The notes below the pieces were generated by a model, which had not been told where the DNA came from, ran no database searches, and saw nothing but the letters and a program-made list of their open reading frames with translations. Source: a virus. Taken from it: DNA of 64,000 nt. Within the stretch, counting starts at the first letter, position 1. The number at the start of each line of letters is the position of its first letter. This document shows positions 1 to 8,686 of this stretch, one piece after another. Both the position numbers and the translations under genes were made by a program. Location of the stretch: the IMG/VR virus record IMGVR_UViG_3300037993_001242, positions 124,001 to 188,000 of that record. The stretch is one strand, 5' to 3'.

Positions 1-1
1 C

Positions 2-124
2 GATCCCCAACGCTTCCCTCTTGAAAAATTTGGCGAAACCGAAAGACGATTTGGCGGCGGCGGGCTGGCCCTTTTGAAGGCGGCGGTCAAAGCCTATCGG
101 CAAAAAGCCGGTATACAGGGTTAA
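2..124 (+). CDS. C-terminal fragment of an unknown protein
   Basis: An open frame entering from the left edge runs 40 codons to TAA at 122-124. The visible part is basic and Gly-rich and ends in KAGIQG. Too little is visible to assign a function. It stops at an AT-rich hairpin, as a last gene of an operon would. Confidence 0.5.
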   Translation, partial: DPQRFPLEKFGETERRFGGGGLALLKAAVKAYRQKAGIQG

Positions 125-146
125 AATTTCGTAAATACGAAATTTT
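123..146 (+). terminator. AT-rich hairpin, probable terminator
   Basis: Perfect 10-bp inverted repeat AAAATTTCGT / ACGAAATTTT around the loop AAAT, starting inside the stop codon of the partial gene. The T-rich 3' arm gives it an intrinsic-terminator look on either strand. A TTGACG follows at 148-153 and may be part of a weak promoter for the next gene. Confidence 0.5.
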
Positions 147-182
147 ATTGACGTTTGGCCCGGAATTTAGTTCTCTGTGGGC

Positions 183-983
183 ATGAACGTAATCAACGTC
201 AATGACGTGGAACGTGAATTGCGCAAAATCGCGGCACATGCCATCTATCCACAGGCGCAGCAATGGGTGCTCTCCGTTGGCCGAAACCATATTCTTGGCA
301 AAATCGGCGAAAAAGACGCGGATATGAATTTCCGGGTTTACGATCCGGCCAAGATCAGACCTGATGTATACGGTGAACCACCACCCGTCGCCAAATTGCC
401 GGAGTGGGCCAAGGAAGCGATCAAACAAGGCGAGGAACTCCATTGGTTTGACCCGGTTCAAGTGCAGCGCCGACCTTTGTGGCAGGCCATCAACGTCATC
501 GTGACGTGGTTTAACATCTGGCCGCCCACCGACACCCGCTTGCGCCGCCTTGACCGTGTCAATTTCCACACGGCCTTGGCTGGAGCCGCCATGTGGTTTC
601 AGGATGTTCAGCAAAACATCTGGGAGTACGTCAAAGACAAGCCGCCGGTGATGAAAACCTACGAGCACGGCTTCTTTTGGGTGCGACTGGTGACTGCCCT
701 TCACTTCGAGCGCGAAGGACGCCTGATGAACCATTGCGTCGGCAACGGTTCCTATTACGAGCGCTGGCGCAACGCCAAGTCAGAGTACTACTCGCTGCGC
801 GACAAGCACAACAAACCCCATGCCACGGTCGAAGTCACGGTGGATATGCGCCGCCGGGGAGCCGTACTCCAGTGCAAAGGAAACAGCAATCACAAGCCCG
901 CACCAATTTACCAGCCGTACATCCGCCGGTTTTTCAACGACATGGGCTGGACGATCTCCGGTGATCAGCATAACATCGATTAA
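183..983 (+). CDS. PcfJ-like protein
   Basis: About 266 aa. The C-terminal half has the signature of the PcfJ-like family: a block reading HFEREGRLMNHCVG (about residues 178-191), then YYSLRD and HATVEV, then a final ...LQCKGNSNHKP... segment. The family occurs in phages and conjugative elements; its biochemical role is not established. A GTG at 177 is an alternative start; ATG at 183 is chosen because it is the stronger codon. Next gene follows after 5 bases. Confidence 0.7.
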   Translation: MNVINVNDVERELRKIAAHAIYPQAQQWVLSVGRNHILGKIGEKDADMNFRVYDPAKIRPDVYGEPPPVAKLPEWAKEAIKQGEELHWFDPVQVQRRPLWQAINVIVTWFNIWPPTDTRLRRLDRVNFHTALAGAAMWFQDVQQNIWEYVKDKPPVMKTYEHGFFWVRLVTALHFEREGRLMNHCVGNGSYYERWRNAKSEYYSLRDKHNKPHATVEVTVDMRRRGAVLQCKGNSNHKPAPIYQPYIRRFFNDMGWTISGDQHNID

Positions 984-988
984 AGCGT

Positions 989-1264
989 ATGCCCGACGCC
1001 GTCAAAGCGGCAGTCGTCTCCGCCGTCACTCAACACGCCATCGACCGCTACTTGGAGCGGACGGGTGGCAAGAAAGCACATCGGGCTACGAACACACTGT
1101 TCTGCCTTGCCGAATCAGCTATACCCATTGGCAACAACCGCTATTATGCGCGGGGCTGGATCGTGGTGCTCAAAGATGGTGTGGTCAAAACCGCCTACCG
1201 GCCAAAAACGCGTGAACAAATGGACGCCGTATACCGCGCCTGTTCAGCCAAAAAACCGACATGA
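989..1264 (+). CDS. Small phage protein, unknown function
   Basis: 91 aa, N-terminus AVVSAVTQHAIDRYLERTGG followed by an alternating, probably beta segment YYARGWIVVLKDGVVKTAYR. It overlaps the next gene by 4 bases (ATGA), so the two are probably translationally coupled. No family recognised. Confidence 0.7.
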   Translation: MPDAVKAAVVSAVTQHAIDRYLERTGGKKAHRATNTLFCLAESAIPIGNNRYYARGWIVVLKDGVVKTAYRPKTREQMDAVYRACSAKKPT

Positions 1265-1521
1265 AAGTACCGCCTTCAATTTGTCCCACCTGCCAATACC
1301 TCAACGACGCTGCCACGTATTTGCAGGATGAAACGGTTCAACCCAAACCCGATGATTTTTCCATCTGTCTTAATTGCGGCGAGATTTTGATCTTCAACGC
1401 TGACCTGACCACACGGAGCGTGACCTTGAATGACTTGGTCGATCTGCCACCGGAAATTCACGCTGAATTAACCCGGATGCAGCGGGCTGTCCGCCGACTG
1501 CCAGAACAACCACAAAAATAA
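1261..1521 (+). CDS. Small zinc-ribbon protein
   Basis: 86 aa. Two CxxC knuckles, CPTC near residue 8 and CLNC near residue 36, form a four-cysteine zinc ribbon; the C-terminal half is an acidic/basic helix (DLPPEIHAELTRMQRAVRR). Such small ribbons are common in phages as nucleic-acid or protein adaptors; the specific role is unknown. It ends just before a strong hairpin. Confidence 0.75.
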   Translation: MKVPPSICPTCQYLNDAATYLQDETVQPKPDDFSICLNCGEILIFNADLTTRSVTLNDLVDLPPEIHAELTRMQRAVRRLPEQPQK

Positions 1522-1522
1522 A

Positions 1523-1550
1523 ACTGGCCAGCGCACTCACGCTGGCCAGT
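1523..1550. terminator. Bidirectional hairpin terminator between convergent genes
   Basis: Perfect 11-bp stem ACTGGCCAGCG / CGCTGGCCAGT with a 6-base loop, between the + strand gene ending at 1521 and the - strand lipoprotein gene ending at 1578. There is no long T run, so the terminator role rests on stem strength and its convergent position. Confidence 0.7.
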
Positions 1551-1577
1551 TGACGACTGCCGAAGCAGACTGATTGA

Positions 1578-2111
1578 TTATTTGTTGTCCGAGCGTACTG
1601 CCGGACGTTTCAGCGTCGCCAAAGGCATTACCGGCGCATTGCCCGATTCACCCAGTTTGATCCCGGCCACAATCGCCCCCAAGTACGACTTGGCGGCGTA
1701 GCTGCCGTTCACAGCATCTTTGACATCGGATGCCCAGTAAATCTGATAAATGCTTTCGATGGTGGTCGTCAGGATGCCTGCGATTGGCGTCTGGAGCACG
1801 GCTACAGGCAGCTTTTGCAGCGCGGCTTCCAAGGCACCCGGCGAGTAGTCTGTCCCGCCCAGAACGTCGCCAATGGCAGCCGCCGCAAGATTGGCGTAAT
1901 TGGTGGTCTCCGCCGCATTTTGCGTCATGCCGTAAGCCACCCCTTCAGCCACCGCTGTTGACATGTAATTGGAAACCGTGTTGATGGTATTGGTGCTGGT
2001 GATCAAACTACCGCCACCGAGGATTGCACAACCCGGCGTTACCAACGCCGTGACCAGTAAGCCGCCGAGAAGCAGCGCGGCACCTGCTGTTTTGATGTAT
2101 ACGCTTTTCAT
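1578..2111 (-). CDS. Putative lipoprotein
   Basis: 177 aa. A lipoprotein signal is clear: MKS, a hydrophobic run to residue 24, then VTPGC with the acylated Cys at 28. The mature part is Ala/Thr-rich, helical (SNYMSTAVAEGVAYGMTQNAAE) and has no recognised domain. A phage lipoprotein could act in superinfection exclusion or lysis; that is inference. It is an isolated - strand gene among + strand genes, so it probably has its own promoter and may be expressed at a different time. Confidence 0.7.
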   Translation of the reverse strand: MKSVYIKTAGAALLLGGLLVTALVTPGCAILGGGSLITSTNTINTVSNYMSTAVAEGVAYGMTQNAAETTNYANLAAAAIGDVLGGTDYSPGALEAALQKLPVAVLQTPIAGILTTTIESIYQIYWASDVKDAVNGSYAAKSYLGAIVAGIKLGESGNAPVMPLATLKRPAVRSDNK

Positions 2112-2151
2112 ATTTTTGCTTGTTAACTACACGACAAAGAACGGATTAAAA

Positions 2152-2487
2152 ATGGGTTCTTTTTACGATATGAGCGCGAAAGTTATTCACGGCCAATACC
2201 ATCACGGTGCCAACCACCGTCACTGGCGATCATTTTTTCAGGAAACCACCGGCTACAAAGTGGGTTCACCTGCGGATACGCGGGCATTTGCACCGGAAGG
2301 CCCGACAATCGCCATCAATCCTGATATTGGGCCGGTTCCCGGCGAAATCGCGATTCCCACCGCAATTCGCGTTTATTTGGATGGGCCGACGCCATTCATT
2401 CGGACTTTCCGGCGCGGGCTAAATTGGCTCGACTGCAAAGTAACGCACATCCATGGCGTCATCTCCAGTTTCCTGCGCGGTCAGTAA
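2152..2487 (+). CDS. Hypothetical protein
   Basis: 111 aa from ATG 2152 (MGSFYDMSAKV). The upstream in-frame part lies opposite the lipoprotein signal and is probably not translated. His-rich N-terminal third (HGQYHHGANHRHW), Pro/Ile-rich middle. The 3' end overlaps a convergent - strand gene by 29 bases, which lowers confidence. Confidence 0.45.
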   Translation: MGSFYDMSAKVIHGQYHHGANHRHWRSFFQETTGYKVGSPADTRAFAPEGPTIAINPDIGPVPGEIAIPTAIRVYLDGPTPFIRTFRRGLNWLDCKVTHIHGVISSFLRGQ

Positions 2488-2704
2488 CCAAACGATCAAG
2501 ATACTCGATGATTTCATCGGGATTGCCGTCGGCGTTCAAGGCTTCCAACCATTGCTGGATGCGCAGGCGTACGTCACCCTTTTCTTTGACCTTGGCCCAG
2601 TTGTTCCTGAAATCGAAACGTCCGACTTCGTCCTCCATGAACTGACAGGCCAAGTCCTCGGTATCCACCGGGCTGCGCGTTCTACGTATAAGATCAGGCG
2701 TCAT
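2459..2704 (-). CDS. Hypothetical protein
   Basis: 81 aa from ATG 2704 (MTPDLIRRTRSPV). Highly charged and mostly helical, with no membrane segment. It is divergent from the gene at 2740 and converges on the one ending at 2487. Codon use favours this strand over the antisense frame. No family recognised. Confidence 0.55.
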   Translation of the reverse strand: MTPDLIRRTRSPVDTEDLACQFMEDEVGRFDFRNNWAKVKEKGDVRLRIQQWLEALNADGNPDEIIEYLDRLVTDRAGNWR

Positions 2705-2739
2705 CGCCTTTAAATACAACTTGTAGCTATTAGAGATAT

Positions 2740-3429
2740 ATGGCCGCAACACCTTGCAACGTACTGAACACGGTATCCCAGTTCCAACTGGACGCCATGA
2801 CGCAGTTGAACAAAAAGCTCATGAGCCTGCAAAATACGGCGCAGCTTTTGGAGCGCAACGGCGACAGCGCGGCATCCTTCGTAACTCAGCTTAACAATTC
2901 GACGGACAGCTTGACCCGGATCACGGATGTTGACAAAGACCTGTACGACAAGCTGGTTGCAGCCTGTCCTTTCCTGACCAATCCGATCACCGGGCCAAAG
3001 GGTACCAGCGCCAGTGCCGCTTCCAGCGTGGAATCATTGCAAGCCACGGTGATGAAATCATACGACAATCTGATCAATAAACTGCTCAATCATCCCTACA
3101 GCCGGATGCAAAAGCTTCAGGGTGAAATGGACAACATCATCAACCAGTTTGCCGCTAAAAATATACTGGCAACCAACTTCACCCGCTGTATGCAGCAGGC
3201 GTGCAGCACAATTCTTTTCAGTGACCTTGCGCCGGATAATCTCAAGCAACAAGCCCAGATGTACCAGCGTAATTTTACAAACGGGACAGCCAGAGTGTTG
3301 TCACAGGCACAACAGGATAAAGCGGACTTGGTCACGTCGTTAATCGGCCATATTCAAGGTCTTGGCTCAACGGCAGGTAAAACGTATGCCACCGCCAAAG
3401 CCGCATTAACGGCATCTCAAACCGTATGA
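2740..3429 (+). CDS. Helical protein, possible virion component
   Basis: 229 aa, Gln/Asn/Ala/Thr-rich, almost entirely predicted helix (QFQLDAMTQLNKKLMSLQNT, KLLNHPYSRMQKLQGEMDNI) with four scattered cysteines. No signal peptide. Composition and neighbourhood fit a structural or scaffold-like protein, but no homologue is recognised. It overlaps the next gene by 4 bases (ATGA). Confidence 0.65.
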   Translation: MAATPCNVLNTVSQFQLDAMTQLNKKLMSLQNTAQLLERNGDSAASFVTQLNNSTDSLTRITDVDKDLYDKLVAACPFLTNPITGPKGTSASAASSVESLQATVMKSYDNLINKLLNHPYSRMQKLQGEMDNIINQFAAKNILATNFTRCMQQACSTILFSDLAPDNLKQQAQMYQRNFTNGTARVLSQAQQDKADLVTSLIGHIQGLGSTAGKTYATAKAALTASQTV

Positions 3430-3866
3430 ACGCTGTCGCTCTAGTGACTAAACTGCTGGAAGACGATCCCGACGTGATTCGTCCAAAGGATTACCTGCGC
3501 CAACTTCCAGCGCGAAAACAGGAACGCTGGTGCTTTTCCTCTGCTGACCTACAGCAGCCTGAAAACTGCCACAGCTACGACGAACTCGTCGCCAACGTAA
3601 TAACTGGAGAAGGCGGAGCATCCCGTAGCGTGGAATTCGACAATGAAGAACAAACAGACGTTATTGTCTACAGGAATGGCATCGTCACAAATAAATTTGA
3701 TGATGGAACGATAGGCGTGCCGAAAGAAATTCAAAAACTAGCCGATGACGTTGAGGAGTTGGTAAATCCACGCGGTAATACCGATGAAACCGCTTTTTGC
3801 AACGTTTGGCGCAACGTGTGGACGGACGAAACCGGTGTCTTTCTTGGCTGGGCACCGGAAGAATAG
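3426..3866 (+). CDS. Tag-A protein (LLE-DPD N-terminus)
   Basis: 146 aa. Residues 1-22 carry the recurring N-terminal tag: MNAVALVTKLLEDDPDVIRP then KDYL. The [L]-[L]-E before the DPD is a candidate prohead-protease site (inference). The remainder is acidic with no recognised domain. It ends in TAG; a second in-frame TAG and then ATG 3879 put the next gene in the same frame. Confidence 0.7.
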   Translation: MNAVALVTKLLEDDPDVIRPKDYLRQLPARKQERWCFSSADLQQPENCHSYDELVANVITGEGGASRSVEFDNEEQTDVIVYRNGIVTNKFDDGTIGVPKEIQKLADDVEELVNPRGNTDETAFCNVWRNVWTDETGVFLGWAPEE

Positions 3867-3878
3867 GATAAATAGCTG

Positions 3879-4517
3879 ATGCAACACATTTTTGAATTAG
3901 CCAGAGGAGCCAGCGAAGAACAACTGGATCAAATTGAAGCGATCATCCGGGACTCCTTGGAACGCGCCACCAGCGCCGCCGATTTTGAACGACTGACCAA
4001 CCGACAGTTGGAACCTTTTAACGTGCGGTTCAGCAGTTCACATCCAACCTTGGCCAGCACTCGCGCACCGGCCATGTACGACGGCACAGCCGTAGTGCTT
4101 AACACGAATTTCATCTATCAACCGCAACTTGGTGCAGATTCTGTAGCGCGGGGGACTCGTATTATGATTTCCCACGAATTAGTTCATCATGCTCAACACC
4201 AAGCGGCTGAAAAAACTGGAGATGTTGGCAAACTGGCAGATCAAGGCGGCAGATTACAGACTACCACCGGACAAGTAAACTGGGAGCGCTATACCGAAGA
4301 CCCGCACGAAAACATGGCGTATGCCAGATCAGAGGTTGATGTGATGCGCGCCATGGGTTTTTCCCAAAAAGAAATTTTGCGGCGGTTACAGCAGGGAAAG
4401 CGTTCATCCGGCATGAACTACGCGCCTGCCGATAAAAAACGTTTCCTGAAAAATGCCTATCGCTTTGCCACTGAAAGTCGTGCCCAGCGAATCGTAACTA
4501 ATTTGTTGGAAAGTTAA
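3879..4517 (+). CDS. Predicted zinc metallopeptidase with C-terminal tag
   Basis: 212 aa. The motif ISHELVHHAQHQ (about residues 99-110) is a classic HExxH zinc site, and an acidic YTEDPHENMAYARSEV segment about 40 residues on could supply the third ligand, as in the gluzincin and SprT-like folds. No signal peptide, so it acts in the cytoplasm or virion. The chain ends RAQRIVTNLLES, which repeats the tag-A pattern at the C-terminus. It could be a maturation or host-directed protease. ATG at 3879 is preceded by AGGA. Confidence 0.65.
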   Translation: MQHIFELARGASEEQLDQIEAIIRDSLERATSAADFERLTNRQLEPFNVRFSSSHPTLASTRAPAMYDGTAVVLNTNFIYQPQLGADSVARGTRIMISHELVHHAQHQAAEKTGDVGKLADQGGRLQTTTGQVNWERYTEDPHENMAYARSEVDVMRAMGFSQKEILRRLQQGKRSSGMNYAPADKKRFLKNAYRFATESRAQRIVTNLLES

Positions 4518-4539
4518 ACAAGAATAAGTTCTCAATAGT

Positions 4540-4728
4540 ATGCAAAATCCAGCAAATCCAGCCGATGGGCAGAAGGTCATCATTCAAAATGGCCAACATG
4601 TAAGCGGCCCCCTGTCGGAACAGGAAGCTCAATTGGAAGCGGCCCGGCGCAACAAGCTGGCTGAATCCACCGGGCAACCTGTCCCGGAAAATAAGCGAGC
4701 GCAGGTCAAAACCATTTTAATGGGCTAA
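4540..4728 (+). CDS. Small hydrophilic protein
   Basis: 62 aa, rich in Gln, Ala and Pro (NPADGQKVIIQNGQHVSG), no membrane segment. It is separated by 7 bases from the next gene. Unknown function. Confidence 0.6.
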   Translation: MQNPANPADGQKVIIQNGQHVSGPLSEQEAQLEAARRNKLAESTGQPVPENKRAQVKTILMG

Positions 4729-4735
4729 TGCGCTA

Positions 4736-5449
4736 ATGCCAAAGAAACGCGAACCCGTCGCCGATCAGCCGGTCGAATTGAAGTTGGACATCCCAGAGCA
4801 GGAAACCAGAGTCCTGCCGCCGGAAACGTCCACCGAAGCTCAACCGCCGCCAGTGCATTTTAACCCGGTGCCCATGGAGCCGACCACGCCGGAAGCCGTG
4901 CTCAACAATCTCCTTGTGCGCGAACTGTGCGATCCCTCCGGCCCGACCGAACCCCTCAGCCCGACCATCGGCATCCTGAAAAAACTGACCGTGGGCTTGA
5001 CCAACGGCAGCGACATCTCGGCCATAAAAAACGACATCTTGCGCATTGTACAGCACCAACCGGAAAAGGCCGATGTGTTCAACGCGGTGATGAACCTGAT
5101 TGATCAGGAGCGGGTAGCCGATGCCGTCGAAATGCGCGCCGGAATCGAGAAACTGATCAAACGGGCTGTCCAGCGCGGAGATTTGAACACGGCCCAAGCC
5201 ATGGTGGTGTGGAAGATGACCGACAGCATCATTCAGGATGTCCGGCAAAAACAAACCGAAGACACCAAGGGTGTAGACACTGTTACCATCGTTGAAAAAG
5301 TTGATTACGCCCAACGAAAAATGGAGCGCAGCATCCAGCAAAAATGGGAAGGCACTTCACCACAGGGCCGCGAAGTCATCCGTAAAAAAATCTTCGAGCT
5401 TAAAAAGGAAATCCGCGCCGCCGCCACACCGCCCGCCATCCCGGTCTGA
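4736..5449 (+). CDS. Possible terminase small subunit or packaging accessory protein
   Basis: 237 aa. A Pro-rich acidic N-terminus (1-60) is followed by helical segments (VLNNLLVREL, IGILKKLTVGL) and a charged C-terminus (REVIRKKIFELKKEIRAAA). There is no recognisable HTH, but its place two genes before the terminase large subunit, and its size, fit a small terminase. This is a positional guess. Confidence 0.5.
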   Translation: MPKKREPVADQPVELKLDIPEQETRVLPPETSTEAQPPPVHFNPVPMEPTTPEAVLNNLLVRELCDPSGPTEPLSPTIGILKKLTVGLTNGSDISAIKNDILRIVQHQPEKADVFNAVMNLIDQERVADAVEMRAGIEKLIKRAVQRGDLNTAQAMVVWKMTDSIIQDVRQKQTEDTKGVDTVTIVEKVDYAQRKMERSIQQKWEGTSPQGREVIRKKIFELKKEIRAAATPPAIPV

Positions 5450-5468
5450 ATTTGTTCTTTGTAGGTAA

Positions 5469-5792
5469 ATGGGCAAACGCCAAAGAATTTGGGCACGTCG
5501 CGCCTATGACAACCTTATTCAACAATTAGGCGGCAAATGCGTTGAGTGCGGCACCACGGAAAAGCTCACCATCGACCATATCGACGGCTGTGAGTTCGAG
5601 CACACGGATATTGAGTGGTCTCACCGCATCAGCATTTACCGCCGGGAAGCCAAAGAAGGCAAACTCCAAGTTCTTTGCGAGACGCACAATTCTAAAAAGG
5701 GTGATCCACGGGATCGGCCTGACGATGACGGCCAATACGACCTTTTTACGCAGGTGGTCAAACCCAACGACCCCGAACATGAACCGTTTTAA
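5469..5792 (+). CDS. HNH endonuclease next to the terminase
   Basis: 107 aa. CVECG at 27-31 starts a zinc-finger HNH fold, LTIDHIDG (36-43) supplies the catalytic His, and LQVLCETHNSKK (77-88) closes the motif with its final Cys/His/Asn. Phage HNH proteins beside terminase genes assist DNA packaging and cutting in HK97-type systems; others are free-standing homing nucleases. The 1-base overlap (TAATG) with the next gene favours a housekeeping packaging role. Confidence 0.8.
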   Translation: MGKRQRIWARRAYDNLIQQLGGKCVECGTTEKLTIDHIDGCEFEHTDIEWSHRISIYRREAKEGKLQVLCETHNSKKGDPRDRPDDDGQYDLFTQVVKPNDPEHEPF

Positions 5793-6091
5793 TGCGTTCG
5801 AGACAACAGTACAGTGCCAGTCCCGCCACCGTGCGGGCGCTCGGTGTCTTGGAAAAACATCCGGGCATCAGCGCCACCACCTTTGCCGGGTTGGCGTGGC
5901 CGCATCTGCGCCCCGGCAGCGGAAAGATGAAACCGCCGTTGCTGGCCGCACAATATCTGCGGCGGCTCAAAAACATGGGTCTGGTGCGGATCAGATATTC
6001 CGCCAACCCGCTGAAATTCAAGGCCCAATGTCGTTACTTTTTGTCTGACGAAGGATGCGAAATTTGTGAGTACCACCACCGAACGGGTTGA
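5792..6091 (+). CDS. Winged-helix DNA-binding protein
   Basis: 99 aa. Residues 7-80 look like a MarR/PadR-type winged helix: ATVRALGVLEKHPGISATTF, a recognition-helix region ending LAAQYLRRLKNMGLVRIRYS, then a basic wing. It sits directly before and overlaps the terminase large subunit by 26 bases, so it may be the DNA-recognising small terminase or a regulator. Not identified to family. Confidence 0.6.
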   Translation: MRSRQQYSASPATVRALGVLEKHPGISATTFAGLAWPHLRPGSGKMKPPLLAAQYLRRLKNMGLVRIRYSANPLKFKAQCRYFLSDEGCEICEYHHRTG

Positions 6092-8171
6092 GGCCGCGAT
6101 AACGGACGTGCTGCACGGCGGGCGTGACCCGGCGTTAACCGAGATCGAACAGTCTCTTTACGAGGAACTGGCCGCACAGGTGCGCATGGGCAAGATTGAC
6201 GTGGACGGTGACCTCTGGCGGCTGGATTACATCAAGGAACCGCCGAGCGTCGAACAGTTCCTGCTGGACGATTATTATCTGGGGCGCACGTGGCGGCACA
6301 TCGAAGGTGAAAACGAAGGCATGTGGCCTGCGTGGCTGGAGATATTCAAACAGTACCTCGATTTCAATTCGCGCATCCACAACATGGTCATCACCGGCAG
6401 TTTGGGCATCGGCAAAACCTCGATGGCCGTCACGGCACTATTGTACCGCATCTGTATCGCCACTTACCTGAAAAATCCGGTGGGTTTCTTCGGCCTGTCC
6501 CGCAACTCCAACATCGTCTACAACGTCTTGTCCGTGACCAAGGAACAGGTTATGGAGACCGCCTTTGGTAACGCGCTGGCCTACATGGGTGACAGCCCGT
6601 ACTTCGTCGAGGTTTGCAAGTTCGACCCTGACATGAAGTATTCTGGCTATCGCGTGCCCATGCTTAACACCTTACCCGACGGGGCAGCTTCACGGATATG
6701 GCTCACTGCCGGTTCCAAGGGCCAACACGTGTTGGGCCGCAATTTGATCGGCGTGTGCTTGGACGAAGGCAACTTCCGGTTGGAAAAAGACCCTGATCTG
6801 GCCGCCTACGACCTGTACGATCAGGTGCGCACGCGCATCTCCAACCGGTTCCAGAAGATTGCATCCTACCTCCCGGCGTTGTCAGTCATTGCTTCGTCGG
6901 CAGCAGACGAATCCAGCTTTACGGAGAAAATCTGCACGGAGATCGAGCAGCACAACAAAGAGCGCGAGGCATCCAATGCCAAGATCGACAATCTTCAAGC
7001 CCGGATGCCACTGCAACAAATGGTGTTTCGGCACGCCGTATACAATATCAAACGGCACGCGCTGCCCGCCATCGGCCCGGATCATCACTGGTTCAAAGTT
7101 GCTTACGGCCTCAAAAACATGGAGCCATTCATCCTGACAGGCTGGTACACCGAGGATGGCGCGCCCATTGGGGAAGAACCGCACGAAGAATCTCCCAACG
7201 GCACCAAGACTGAACTGGTGCCCAAGCTGTACTACGACGAGTACCGGCGCAATTGCAAAGCGAAGTTACAGGACATTTCCGGGATCAGCGTCAGCGGCGC
7301 GCACCGTTTGTTCCCGTCGCTGGTGGACATCGAGGAATGCCTGACCGCATCCAAACAGGAAAAAGTTCCTGATCCGCTGCTGCCGGGCATCCAGCGCATC
7401 CCCATTTCCGCCGATGACGACAAAAACATCTGGGACTATCTCAACCACAAAGCATTCCTGACACGGGTCATGAGCCGCGTACAACCGCTGCGTCATCCTT
7501 ACCATCAGCGCTACGCGCATTTGGACTTGGCCACGCAGACCCAAGCAGGGCTGGCCATCTGTCATCTGGCAGGCGCACAACTGATTGAAGGACTGGTCAA
7601 GGACGGCGAACCCTTCGCCGAGTATCGGTTGGTCGTCGAGTACGATTTTATCCTGAGCATCATCGCCGGGCCGACCAAGCCCATCAATCTGGAAAAAATT
7701 CAGCGTTTCTTTTTCTGGCTCCGAGACATGTGCGGGTACCGGTTCGGCATGGTCACGGCGGACATGTACGAATCGGCCATGCCCCTGCAAATGCTCGATG
7801 GCCGTGGGTTTGAAACCGACCGCCTATCCATCGACAAAGACAAAAGCGTATACCATGCGTGGCGCGCCGGGTTTGAGGAACACCGCATCCGCTTGCACCG
7901 CAATGAAATAATGCTGCATGAAGCCGAGCAGTTGCTGGAGATGGACAAGAAGTACGACCATCCGCCGACGGGCAGCAAAGACATTACCGACGCCGCTGCC
8001 GGGGCGTTCTGGAACGCCATCAGCGCGGATGAAAAGATCACGATGATGAGTCATAATGTCCCATCCATTTATTCGGGCCAGACCATGGACGCCGAACAAA
8101 AACCGGGACTGCCGGTTGAAATTCCGCTGCCGCCCAAGGGCTACACACGCTCCAAGGTCTTTGACGTATGA
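6066..8171 (+). CDS. Terminase large subunit
   Basis: 701 aa. The ATPase has Walker A GSLGIGKT at 111-118 and a Walker B with catalytic acid, LIGVCLDEGN, at about 227-236. The C-terminal RNase H-like nuclease shows HLDLATQTQAG near residue 480 and a second acid in FGMVTADMYES. The enzyme packs DNA into proheads through the portal and cuts concatemers. The start is GTG at 6066, preceded by AAGGA, overlapping the wHTH gene; the end overlaps the next gene by 4 bases. Confidence 0.92.
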   Translation: MSTTTERVEAAITDVLHGGRDPALTEIEQSLYEELAAQVRMGKIDVDGDLWRLDYIKEPPSVEQFLLDDYYLGRTWRHIEGENEGMWPAWLEIFKQYLDFNSRIHNMVITGSLGIGKTSMAVTALLYRICIATYLKNPVGFFGLSRNSNIVYNVLSVTKEQVMETAFGNALAYMGDSPYFVEVCKFDPDMKYSGYRVPMLNTLPDGAASRIWLTAGSKGQHVLGRNLIGVCLDEGNFRLEKDPDLAAYDLYDQVRTRISNRFQKIASYLPALSVIASSAADESSFTEKICTEIEQHNKEREASNAKIDNLQARMPLQQMVFRHAVYNIKRHALPAIGPDHHWFKVAYGLKNMEPFILTGWYTEDGAPIGEEPHEESPNGTKTELVPKLYYDEYRRNCKAKLQDISGISVSGAHRLFPSLVDIEECLTASKQEKVPDPLLPGIQRIPISADDDKNIWDYLNHKAFLTRVMSRVQPLRHPYHQRYAHLDLATQTQAGLAICHLAGAQLIEGLVKDGEPFAEYRLVVEYDFILSIIAGPTKPINLEKIQRFFFWLRDMCGYRFGMVTADMYESAMPLQMLDGRGFETDRLSIDKDKSVYHAWRAGFEEHRIRLHRNEIMLHEAEQLLEMDKKYDHPPTGSKDITDAAAGAFWNAISADEKITMMSHNVPSIYSGQTMDAEQKPGLPVEIPLPPKGYTRSKVFDV

Positions 8172-8362
8172 CCCGGCATCTGGAACTCGCGCTGCGCCAC
8201 GCCTATCACGATCCCAACCCGCACGACGGGCCAAGAATACGGCGTTTAAAACAATTTGCCCGGCAAGTGCCCCTTGAAACCATCTGGCAAGAACTCGACG
8301 CATGGTGTAGCGCACAGGTGTCGGCAGCCGTTGACGACCTGCTCGAACGAGACCGTAGTTAA
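8168..8362 (+). CDS. Small protein downstream of terminase
   Basis: 64 aa, helical and charged, His-rich at the N-terminus (RHLELALRHAYHDPNPHDG). ATGA overlap with the terminase and 3 bases before the next gene make it part of the packaging/morphogenesis operon. Function unknown. Confidence 0.65.
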   Translation: MTRHLELALRHAYHDPNPHDGPRIRRLKQFARQVPLETIWQELDAWCSAQVSAAVDDLLERDRS

Positions 8363-8365
8363 AGC

Positions 8366-8686
8366 ATGGCTGGACAAAGAATTGAACTGCCGCCCTACTC
8401 GATGTTTGCAAAAACGCCTGTATACGACGTTGGCGGCACCATCGTTTTCGGCCTCATGGCCGACGTGATTGTCCCCGACTTGACGGACAATCTTTTCATC
8501 ATTCCGCTGGAAGGTGTCAATCGGCTGGACTTGATCTCCGATGAATTTTACGGAACCCCGGAACTGTGGTGGGTACTCGCCCGCGTAAACAACATCCAAG
8601 ACGCGCTGGTCGGCGTCCCGGTCGGAACCACGATCCGCATCCCCACCAAAGACCGACTGGCCAGCGCCGGAGTGCTGAACGTATGA
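8366..8686 (+). CDS. T4 gp53-like baseplate wedge / LysM-type tail protein
   Basis: 106 aa. The C-terminal half reads RLDLISDEFYGTPELWWVLA then NNIQDAL and GTTIRIP, the hallmark of the gp53/LysM-like baseplate family (a start-up sheet, 'YGxPxLWWVLA', final 'G(T/S)xLRIP'). In T4, gp53 joins neighbouring baseplate wedges. It overlaps the tagged gene downstream by 4 bases. This is the clearest tail gene in the window and indicates a contractile-type baseplate. Confidence 0.8.
   Translation: MAGQRIELPPYSMFAKTPVYDVGGTIVFGLMADVIVPDLTDNLFIIPLEGVNRLDLISDEFYGTPELWWVLARVNNIQDALVGVPVGTTIRIPTKDRLASAGVLNV

Noticed and set aside
1969-2151. Extended N-terminus of the 2152 gene
   Set aside because: It lies opposite the lipoprotein signal peptide; ATG 2152 is enough.
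4733-5341. 202-codon - strand frame opposite 4736-5449
   Set aside because: Antisense shadow; it breaks the operon layout and has no recognisable content.
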